From: a virus
Virus record (IMG/VR): IMGVR_UViG_3300047546_000629
Coordinates: 1-32,972 of that record
Reading direction: 5' to 3' (one strand)
Length of the DNA stretch: 32,972 nucleotides
In this document: piece by piece, positions 15,128 through 23,000 of the stretch
Numbering within the stretch: position 1 is the first letter of the stretch
How the letters are laid out: each line of letters begins with the position of its first letter
Translations under genes and position numbers: made by a program
Notes under the pieces: model-generated
Told to the model about the DNA's origin: nothing
Databases searched by the model: none
What the model saw: the letters and a program-made list of their open reading frames with translations, nothing else

Positions 15128-16525
15128 CTATGCTCCACAAGACTCTTGTTTCAACATAACGACTTTGGGTCTCTTCTTCATCCATGCTGCCTTACCCTGG
15201 TTGTGCATGATCGACGGATCGATGACTGAGACCTCTGTGCTGGATTCAAAACGAATTCCAGCTGGATTTTTAACCTTGACCAACACCATGTTGGTCGAGT
15301 GAAACAAACCAATGGCCAACAAGGCAAGGTTGTAAGCAAAGCTGTTGTCACATGCCTTCTCCCAAAGAGCGTCCTCAAGGAACATGCACGCCCCCTGGCA
15401 CAGCTGTAAGACTGGGCACTGCGGGCACTCCTTGCGGGTTGACCAGTGATGAACAGTATTGACTGACACGGCGTCCAAGTCGTCCATATTTCCCAACTTG
15501 TGGCGGGTCTCGCTGCTGGTGTTCTGGCATGTCAAGACATTGCCGCCCATGTCTACGGCCACGTTGTCTTGGCGATCCATCCCGCACTTCTGTCCCAAGA
15601 CATAGCTGGGCCTATGGTTGGTCACACTGGTGAGGAAGTCCTTGATTTTTCCTGCCAGAGACGGCATGGCGACACCCGTGATGCCCTCATAAAAGACCGT
15701 GTGCATCAGCATTGCGGCGTCCATCTCGTCTTGAAGACCGACGGAAACGGCGTTGTCGTCGTAGGCCAACAGGATTTCTTCCGTGGTCACGGGCACATCC
15801 TCTGGGGCCACGCCGAGATGATGGCCGATGTATTCCTTGACCTCCTTGATGGAGTAATGGCGACCAGTCAAGACACAGTTGAAGCCAATCTTCCCGCTTG
15901 GGTGCAGCTGATCGTAGGCGTATTTGACCCACGGCAGGATGTCTTTGTCTTTGAGCGGGTCTTGGCCTCGGTTCTCTTCGTAGCCAGGGCCGTCATGGCT
16001 GATGCCGACCTGAAACCCAAGCGAGACAAGCCAGTCCACCTTGTCTTTGTCGAACAGGCTGGCGTTGGTGATGATGTTGAACTCAGCCTTTGGGTAGGCT
16101 GCACGCACCTTCTCGGCCAGAGGCTTGAGGGTTTTCCAGTAGACAAACGGCTCGCCGCCCCAGAATTCGATGCGCTTGCCTTCGCCGTCGCCAAGGTTGA
16201 ACCACGTCTGAAACTTGTCAAAGAACGCGTCAACCTCCTTGGGGCTGCCATCGTAATCGTGCGGCTGCGCAGCCTGGTTGCAATAGGAGCAAGCGTAGTT
16301 GCACTTGAGGCCAAGCTGGATTTTGATGACCTTCGCATCACGCGACTTCTTCCCAGGCATGTCTGGCGACACGATGGTGGCAGCCTCCCAATTCATGTCT
16401 TGAGCAAACCTGAACTGATTCACTTGGAACTTCTCACCGTCGTCCCAATACATCTCGTTGAAGTGAGGCTCGTAATGAATGTGGCGGACTTGGCCTTCAG
16501 GGCCGACAAGTTCTAGTTCATACAT
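15128..16525 (-). CDS. Radical SAM/SPASM enzyme, anSME-like maturase
   Basis: The start is the ATG at 16525, overlapping the upstream stop by 8 bases; this gives 465 aa. The radical SAM cluster motif is C75-x3-C79-x2-C82, followed by GGEP at 123-126 (SAM amine contact) and a later GISHDGP at 174-180, as in anaerobic sulfatase-maturing and related peptide-modifying enzymes. The C-terminus has a complete SPASM pattern: C314-x13-G-x4-C333, then C367-x2-C370-x5-C376-x3-C380-x11-C392, which would hold two more Fe-S clusters. Such enzymes make radical changes to Cys, Ser or backbone positions in peptides and proteins (formylglycine, thioether bonds, epimers). The neighbouring Cys-rich Hint protein is the obvious candidate substrate. 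No small RiPP precursor, transporter or RRE domain is seen nearby. Confidence 0.9.
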   Translation of the reverse strand: MYELELVGPEGQVRHIHYEPHFNEMYWDDGEKFQVNQFRFAQDMNWEAATIVSPDMPGKKSRDAKVIKIQLGLKCNYACSYCNQAAQPHDYDGSPKEVDAFFDKFQTWFNLGDGEGKRIEFWGGEPFVYWKTLKPLAEKVRAAYPKAEFNIITNASLFDKDKVDWLVSLGFQVGISHDGPGYEENRGQDPLKDKDILPWVKYAYDQLHPSGKIGFNCVLTGRHYSIKEVKEYIGHHLGVAPEDVPVTTEEILLAYDDNAVSVGLQDEMDAAMLMHTVFYEGITGVAMPSLAGKIKDFLTSVTNHRPSYVLGQKCGMDRQDNVAVDMGGNVLTCQNTSSETRHKLGNMDDLDAVSVNTVHHWSTRKECPQCPVLQLCQGACMFLEDALWEKACDNSFAYNLALLAIGLFHSTNMVLVKVKNPAGIRFESSTEVSVIDPSIMHNQGKAAWMKKRPKVVMLKQESCGA

Positions 16526-17240
16526 AGTGTGTGGTGTAGAGAGTTTGGGAATCGTCACGCTGGCCAACAAACGAAGGTTGGCGGGCGCTACGGACAAATG
16601 GCAAATCGCCAAAGGCCATTCTATGTTCGTGCATCACGATGAATTCGCATGAAATCATCACGCGCTCACCGCCAGAAAAGAATGTTTCACTCTCATGCCA
16701 CACAGTAGCTGGGTGGCAATGCCACATCCCAGTTTCTGTTTGCAGTCGTTTGCTCTTGTTGTTGAACGGATATTGCTGCGCTGGGCGCGGGTCGATCACA
16801 ACAAAGCGGCCAGCCTCGTTGGTCTTGAAGTCTGGTTTCGCGCCGTCACCCATGTCAGCATAAAACGTGGAAACGAAATCGCAGCCGTGGTGGTAGTGCG
16901 GCCTGATACGCTGTCCGTAGTGATAGATGTTGGCAAACGCCCGCACCTTGACTGGCGTGTCCCAAATGAATGGGTCTTGGAATCCGCACCAAACATAGTC
17001 GCGGAATCTGGCGGCCACGATGTCTCTGAACTTGCACATAGTTTGATCCTCATTGAAGAGATCAAACATGTTGTAGTAGCCATTGCGCTCGTAGAAGTGG
17101 CCAGTTGGCGAGTGCAGCTTCTCAGCTTCTCTTGCCAACTCGCACAGTCGCGTTAGCTCTTCCTGGCTCAAGTCCAGGCGCTCAGACCACATTGGGGTCT
17201 CCCAATTGTGGGTCAAACACTCGTAAACGCTTTGCATCAC
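16518..17240 (-). CDS. 2OG-Fe(II) oxygenase-like protein (240 aa)
   Basis: ATG at 17240, overlapping the preceding stop by 4 bases. The region from about residue 100 to 200 fits a double-stranded beta-helix oxygenase of the TIGR02466-like, phage-common type: a His cluster RPHYHHGCDFVSTFYAD with H115, H117, H118 and D121 as candidate iron ligands, a FVVIDPR strand (146-152), and a distal WHESETFFSGGERVMIS with H182 as second iron His and R193 as the likely 2-oxoglutarate carboxylate contact. Such enzymes hydroxylate amino acid side chains or other substrates using oxygen and 2-oxoglutarate. It is coupled to the radical SAM gene, so both may act on the same protein. Assignment is by motif reading; the exact ligands are uncertain. 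Confidence 0.72.
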   Translation of the reverse strand: MMQSVYECLTHNWETPMWSERLDLSQEELTRLCELAREAEKLHSPTGHFYERNGYYNMFDLFNEDQTMCKFRDIVAARFRDYVWCGFQDPFIWDTPVKVRAFANIYHYGQRIRPHYHHGCDFVSTFYADMGDGAKPDFKTNEAGRFVVIDPRPAQQYPFNNKSKRLQTETGMWHCHPATVWHESETFFSGGERVMISCEFIVMHEHRMAFGDLPFVRSARQPSFVGQRDDSQTLYTTHYV

Positions 17241-18184
17241 GATACCGTGAAGTTTGCGTCTGCAAGACCAGTCATCAGTCGGAATCCGACTTTGACCTTG
17301 AATTGATCTCCAGTTTCTAAGCCAAGCGCCTTGACCTTGAACGACCCAGCGCCGTTTGTGATCGCCACGCGAGTCAACGGCAGGTATCCGCCAGTTGCCT
17401 CAAGGAACAGCTCACAATCTCTTGTCAACACTTCGTCCGTCTCAATGTTCACCACATTGACGGTGACGGTCGCAGTGCCGTCTGGGGCGATGGTCGCAGG
17501 ATGTTGCACAGTCACACCAGGTAACAGAATAGGCTCAACCAAGCAGGTGTAGTCAAGCGGCTCCCAGTCGGACAGATTGCTCGTGAAGCCAAGCATGGCG
17601 CTATGGCGCAGAACAATCGAGCATTTGGTGAAGTCGTCGCCAGCAAAAGGCTTGAACACGGTGACAATGGGTTGACCGTCCATGATGCTTGATGCGCGAT
17701 ATGAGATCGCCTTGCGGTTCATGTTCTCGACAGTCACGGTCATGGACGGGCGAGGATAGCCGTCGCGATCCATACCAATGACATAGATCAGGCAGTCACC
17801 GACTTCCCATCCGCCTTTGTTGGTGCGCTGTTGGTCGAATGTTCGATTCAAGAAAATGCGCGACGCGCCAATCTTTGCAAACACCTTCCCAGCGTGTTGA
17901 GGTGCAAGCGTGCCACCATCAACAATCAAGCGCTCACGGTCATAGCGCTCGATGTCGTGGGCATACATCGAAGTGTTGGTGTAGCCAGGGTTATCTTGAA
18001 CTTCAATGTCTGGGTTGTTGAACGCTTTGTTCAACGTCATCTCTCCAACCCACACACCATCAGACTCTAGGCGGCAGCGCTCATAAGAGTGGACGGTAAT
18101 GACTTCTGGTTGAACGTCGAGATGGTAGAAGATTGGATACTTCTCTCTCGGCATTGCATAGTGTTTGACGGGCATTTGGGCCAT
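17237..18184 (-). CDS. Virion-type protein with C-terminal Ig-like domain
   Basis: 315 aa, start in a one-base TAATG overlap with the Hint gene stop. Residues 1 to about 215 are mixed beta sequence without a recognised motif (landmarks VIYVIGMDRDGYPRPS-like strand near 140-155 and FKPFAGDDFTKCSIVLRHS near 190). From about 222 to the end the pattern of TVQHPATIAPDGTATVTVNV, a central TGGYLPLTRVAITNGAGSF and a final KVKVGFRLM strand fits an Ig-like beta-sandwich, as often found on phage surface proteins. It lies between the Hint protein and the two modifying enzymes and may be a virion surface partner or a second substrate. Function unknown. Confidence 0.65.
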   Translation of the reverse strand: MAQMPVKHYAMPREKYPIFYHLDVQPEVITVHSYERCRLESDGVWVGEMTLNKAFNNPDIEVQDNPGYTNTSMYAHDIERYDRERLIVDGGTLAPQHAGKVFAKIGASRIFLNRTFDQQRTNKGGWEVGDCLIYVIGMDRDGYPRPSMTVTVENMNRKAISYRASSIMDGQPIVTVFKPFAGDDFTKCSIVLRHSAMLGFTSNLSDWEPLDYTCLVEPILLPGVTVQHPATIAPDGTATVTVNVVNIETDEVLTRDCELFLEATGGYLPLTRVAITNGAGSFKVKALGLETGDQFKVKVGFRLMTGLADANFTVS

Positions 18185-19125
18185 TACTCGGCTCCTTTCT
18201 CAGTCATCGACTCCAAGACAACGCCGTTTGCGTGCCATGTCTTGTTGCCTCCAACATCAACCGTGTAGAGCGTCTCTTTGCCAGTCATCACAGAGTCGAT
18301 GAAGAACACGCGAGTCATTCGTCCATCGATCAAGATGGAGTCGCCGACATTAAGTTGTGCAAGACCTTCAACAGCTACGCTCGGCTCCTTGCCAGTGCGT
18401 TCTTTGTATTTCTCAGCAAACGCTTTGTAGCCATCAAGACTCACGGCCACCCAATTCTTGCCGTTGTAAACGAGGTGTTCGCCAGTAACTCTGATTTGAT
18501 TGTTGATGGTGTAGGTGACTTCATGTTCGCCAACATGGCACTCAACAACTCGAAGAATCTTGTTCTTCTTGTCATCAAGGCCAAGGACTACGTCGCCAGC
18601 TTTCAAGTCTTGAACATTGGATAGCGTTCCGTCACCGAGCTTGACTTTTGTTCCTTCAGGAACAGAGCATGTGCAATTACAAGCGCAGTTACAGTTGCAA
18701 TTCGTGTAGCAGTTCCATGATCCGCAGTTGCAGTTGCGCAAAGTGCGCTGATAGCGGTCAACCCCGTCACGCGTTTCGATCAAGCTGTATGAGCTGTAGA
18801 TGTATGACTGAGGCCAACCGAACGTGCAGTTGCCATACGATGCGCCAGACGCCCAGCTATACAAGTTGTTAGAACAGTTAGCGTTGCCAGCACCTTGCTG
18901 GCAATTGCCTCCAGGAACTCCACTGATGCCCCAAGTCCACCAGTTTCCATTGGGCATGTCCCAAAACACGTTGCCAGCGCAGTTGCCGTTTGGGATCGAG
19001 CCAGTGCAGTTTGCAACACGCACATCTTCATAGGTTGCGCGACGAGGACGGTTTCCCTGCTCCAACTCGTCCGCAACCCGAAACCCAAGACTGTCTTGGA
19101 TTACAGGGTTACGAATGATTGTCAT
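18184..19125 (-). CDS. Cys-rich protein with C-terminal Hint (hedgehog/intein) domain
   Basis: 313 aa, ATG at 19125 behind AAGGAG. Residues 1-152 are rich in Asn, Gly, Trp, Tyr and Cys (13 Cys before residue 153), ending in a tract where Cys alternates with Asn, Ala or Thr (132-153). C153 begins a Hint domain: CSVPEGTKV (block A, with C153 as the expected nucleophile), a DLKAGDVVLGLD turn (173-184), RVTGEHLVY (212-220, block B with T214 and H217), and YTVDVGGNKTWHANGVVLES (287-306, block F). The family's final His-Asn is replaced by Glu-Ser and no C-extein follows, so splicing is not expected, while N-terminal cleavage or ligation through a thioester at C153 remains possible, as in hedgehog proteins. 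Its downstream partners are coupled in one run. The biological role is unknown. Confidence 0.85.
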   Translation of the reverse strand: MTIIRNPVIQDSLGFRVADELEQGNRPRRATYEDVRVANCTGSIPNGNCAGNVFWDMPNGNWWTWGISGVPGGNCQQGAGNANCSNNLYSWASGASYGNCTFGWPQSYIYSSYSLIETRDGVDRYQRTLRNCNCGSWNCYTNCNCNCACNCTCSVPEGTKVKLGDGTLSNVQDLKAGDVVLGLDDKKNKILRVVECHVGEHEVTYTINNQIRVTGEHLVYNGKNWVAVSLDGYKAFAEKYKERTGKEPSVAVEGLAQLNVGDSILIDGRMTRVFFIDSVMTGKETLYTVDVGGNKTWHANGVVLESMTEKGAE

Positions 19126-19135
19126 CTATGACTCC

Positions 19136-19831
19136 TTACTCGTAGCTTGCGCCAAACAACGTGACTTCGATTTGGTTGCCATCAGTCAAGCCACCACTCA
19201 ATGCGCCGATCAGCACATCGCCAGCACCCAAAGTGATGTAGCGTCCAGGCGCTGCATCAAGAGCTGGCATCAAATCGTTGCGCAAGAAGTGAGTTGCTTG
19301 GTTGCTGCTGTTGATACCAGCGTTCGAGGGGACTTGCGGAGCGAACAGCTTGTAGCATTCGTAAATGATCGTGCCGTCAGGCAGCGTGTCGTTGGCGGTG
19401 AAGTTGCCAGTTGTCAGCAACTGACTGCCAGTCGCATTGTAAGAAGCGATGTTGTAGAAAGCTCCGTTACCCAAGGCGGCGGGAGAGTTGGAGCCAACAG
19501 CTGCAAGGCGCTTGATTGGGTATGCAATTAACAGGCGTGCTTTTGCTGGTTTGTCGGCAGTGCGCCAGTCGCCAACTGTGCGTTGCAGCGTGTTGCCAGA
19601 CAGGGTCACAGTGCCATAAGTTGCGGCAGCAGTAGTCCAGATGGGTTTGCCAATGTATAGGTGCATGTCAAACGTGGCGGCTTGGTTGTTCGACACGTTG
19701 ATTTGGTGGAAGCGCACGCCAGGAGAGTTGGCCGCAACCTGATACATGATGCGAGGGTTCGTGCCATCGACGTTTTGGAATTGGAAGCCAGCGGTGATGA
19801 GCTTTGAGTAGAAATTGGGTGTTTGTGCCAT
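19136..19831 (-). CDS. Virion-type protein of unknown function (231 aa)
   Basis: ATG at 19831, two bases after the 64-aa gene, ending 10 bases before the Hint gene. It is a soluble, beta-type protein rich in Asn, Ala, Thr and Gly, without Cys clusters, signal peptide or membrane helix. Composition and position after the long fibre suggest a surface or fibre-associated structural protein. I do not recognise a family. Confidence 0.65.
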   Translation of the reverse strand: MAQTPNFYSKLITAGFQFQNVDGTNPRIMYQVAANSPGVRFHQINVSNNQAATFDMHLYIGKPIWTTAAATYGTVTLSGNTLQRTVGDWRTADKPAKARLLIAYPIKRLAAVGSNSPAALGNGAFYNIASYNATGSQLLTTGNFTANDTLPDGTIIYECYKLFAPQVPSNAGINSSNQATHFLRNDLMPALDAAPGRYITLGAGDVLIGALSGGLTDGNQIEVTLFGASYE

Positions 19832-19833
19832 GA

Positions 19834-20028
19834 TTAGTATCCTTGTTGAATGAGCAGCATCGCGTTACCCTTGGTGTCAACAACCGTGGGGTCTAGCTGT
19901 GATTTGACTGGGGCTTGGTTGTCTGCCGTCGCAGGTTGCTGCGCAGCAATCTTTGCATTGATGGTCACGACGCCGTTGTTGACGTCAACCAGCCCTGCAA
20001 ATTCCGAGAGTTCTTTGGCTTTACTCAT
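19834..20028 (-). CDS. Small protein of unknown function (64 aa)
   Basis: ATG at 20028 with AAAGGTG upstream, 10 bases after the long fibre and 2 bases before the next gene. It has a short N-terminal helix (residues 1-12), a strand (GVVTINAKI, 19-27), and a Gln/Ala/Pro-rich middle, then a hydrophobic end (AMLLIQQGY). Good spacing and a ribosome binding site support it as a real gene. The role is unknown; a fibre chaperone or a small virion protein is possible from position. Confidence 0.6.
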   Translation of the reverse strand: MSKAKELSEFAGLVDVNNGVVTINAKIAAQQPATADNQAPVKSQLDPTVVDTKGNAMLLIQQGY

Positions 20029-20038
20029 AATTCACCTT

Positions 20039-23000
20039 TCAATGCGCAATCAGGACAACTTCGTCGCCCGAATTGAGTCCTGGGGACGGGAATACCACAT
20101 TGGAACCTGACGTTGCGGTGTAGTCGTCCTGATCCAGTAACACTCCGTTCACGTTTACGTTGAGTCTCCCAGCTGTGTAAGTGCAGGCAAATGTCGTCTG
20201 GCCAGCGGTGGCGACGATCTTGGTTCTGCTGTAGGTCGGAGCGTAGGTCGTGAACAGCTGCCACCCAGTGCTGGTGTATGCGTAGAGCTTATCTTGCCCA
20301 GTGTGGAAGAAGACCTGGCCAATGACTGGCGAAGCTGGGAACGATGTCCCGCGATTGATCCTGGTGAGGAGGTCGTTGTATGTCGAGACGACAGTTGCCT
20401 CCTTTGCCACTACGTTTGCGTTCGAGTTGCTGGCCGAGTTGGCCATTGCCGACGCCGTGTTGGCAGAGTTGGATGCGCTGGTCTCGCTGGCCGCTGCACT
20501 TGTTGCACTTGCGATTGCCTGATCCCTGTATTGACGAATCAACTGCTCATCTGACAGAGCAAGCGGCTGGAAGACGGTGATGCCAATCTCGTCCCCAGCG
20601 GTCAGGCCGTTGTTGAACGTGATCGCGTTTGTGCCAGCCGTGAAGTCTTGCGTCAGCAAGTTCTCGATACCGTTGACCGAAACCGTCAGCATGGATGCCG
20701 AACTGAAATCCAGCGTCTGGCCGTAGGAGTCAACCCCAGAGAAGGCAGTCTGTCCCGCAGTCGCTACATAGCGGAAGCGCTTGATAAACCCTTTGTTGTA
20801 GGAGGCCGCTTCCTTCCACTCAGTCGGGGTGCGGATGTAAAGAGTCTGCGCCGCGCTGTTATACCAAAGCATGCCAGTCTGGGGACTGGCTGGCGCTGTA
20901 GCGGACGACACAAACGAGTTCTGAAGCGCGGTCAGGGCGTTGTTGGCATTGGTGTTCGCGGTGTTGGCTGCGGTCATCGCCGCAGATGCCGACGAAGCGC
21001 TCGATGTTGCGCTCGCCGCGCTCGCACTTGCCGACGTTGCCGCCGACGTTGCGGTCGTTGCCGCCGCGACAGCGGTGTCGCGGGCGTTGTAAATCTGAGT
21101 CTCTTCTGTAAGACCAAGCGGGCTGAACGACCAGACCTGCAATTGGTCTCCAGCGGAGGCCGCCTCTACCAATGTGATGGCGTTTGACGCGGCGGTGTAG
21201 TCCACGCCAAGCATGATCTGGCTTCCGTTGAGGAACACCTGAACCATGCCCTGACTGTTGAAAGACAGTGTCTTGGCGTTGTCGTCTGCCCCACTGAAGG
21301 TGGTTTGGCCAGAGGTCGCAGTGTATTTGTGGACGTTGATGAAGCCCTTGTTGTAGCTCGCGGCCTCCTTCCACTCGGTTCCAGCACGCAGGTAGAGCGT
21401 GCCAGTCGTGGTGTCGTGCCACAACATCCCGTTGGTCGGGCTGGACGGGGCTGACGCTTGGCTTACAAAGCGACCGTTGAATGTGGATAAGCTGCCAGCG
21501 GCGCTGGTGGCGCTGCCAGCGGCAGCAGTGGCTGAACTGGCGGCAGAACTGGCCGATGCAGCAGCCTGCGGCACATAGGTGTTTTGCACCACCTGAGCGT
21601 AGGTCGCGGCGGCCTGAGCCTGATCGCGAGCAGTGTAGATTTGCTGCTCTTCTGTCAGACCCATCGGGTAGTAGCTGATGATGACCACGCGATCATCGGC
21701 CGCACACGCATTGCCCAGTGTGATGGTTGGTGGCGTCAAGCTGACGGTGTATTCCTCGGTGGGAATCAGCATCACGCCATTGACCACAACACTCACCGTG
21801 TTGACGGTGCGAGCCTCTAGCGCCTGACTGTTGATGTCGTTGCCAGTAAACGCGGTCTGCCCAGCAGTTGCGACATATTGATACTGCTTGATGAAGCCCT
21901 GGTTGTAAGGAACAGCGTTGACCCACGCACCGCTCATGTAAATCTTGAGGATGCTGGTGTTCGGGTCATACCACATCTGACCAGACTGAGGGCTTGCTGG
22001 CGCTGTAGTTCCAACGTGGATCAAGCCAGACACGGTGTTGACTGCGGCAGCCGCATTGGTGGCGCTGGTTGCAGCAGAGGTCGCCGAGTTGGCTGCGTTC
22101 GTTGCACTTGTGGCTGCGTTGGTCGCGCTCGTTGCTGCGGCGCTGGCCGAGTTTGCGGCGTTTGTCGCCTGCGTGGTGGCGGCAGACGCCTGATTGCTTG
22201 ACGTGGTCGCAGAAGTCGCTGCGTTTGTCTCGCTTGTCGCGGCAGCAGTAGCGCTTGCGGCGGCGGCATTCTTGCTGGCCAATGCAGCTGCTGCGCTTGC
22301 GGCGCTGTTGGCCTCTGCGTTTCCAATGTTGGTGGCGCTTGTGGCCGCTGCGGTCGCGCTACTTGCTGCGGCAGATGCAGAGCTTGCCGCCGCAGTCTGG
22401 CTCGCGGCCGCTGCGGTCGCGGAGTTGGCAGCATTGTTTGCCGCTTGTGTTGCAGCGTAATTCGGACGCTCCCAAGTTGCCCCGTTGTAGAAGCGGATGT
22501 CTTGGGTCGTGCTGTTGTAATAGAGAGTGCCAGCAACGAGTGCGTTGCCGTCATTGTCCAGCGTCGGGTCTGCTGTCTTGGAGCCAAGGAAGCGGTCGTC
22601 GAAGTTGTCGAACAGGTTTTCGACGGCCGTCTTGGATGCCAAAGCGCTGGATGCGCTGGACGCTGCGCTGGTGGCAGAGCTTGCCGCGCTTGTTGCTGAA
22701 GCGGCGGCCTGGCTCACCTGATTGTTCAAGCTGTTGAGCGAGTTCTGCGCAGAGGTCGCACTGGTGGCGGCAGCAGTAGCACTGTTTGCCGCTTGCGTTG
22801 CGCTGTTGGCGCTGGCTGTGGCTGAGTTGGCGCTGTTGGTGGCGCTCGTCGCAGCACTTGTTGCCTGTGTGGTCGCGGTAGTTGCGCTTGTTGCAGCACC
22901 AGTTGCACTGTTGGCGGCATTGGTCGCGCTGGTCGCGGCGTCTTGGCTGTATTTCTTCGCCCCGTAACCCTGGCCAACAACGACCTCGGCGCTTGTCTTG

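Noticed and set aside
15126-15185. Earlier start for the holin-like gene, giving 80 aa
   Set aside because: It would overlap the radical SAM gene by 58 bases; the ATG at 15125 has a GGAG site at good distance.
15500-16516. 338-codon open frame on the plus strand
   Set aside because: Lies fully opposite the radical SAM gene, whose motifs are complete; no ribosome site and shadow composition.
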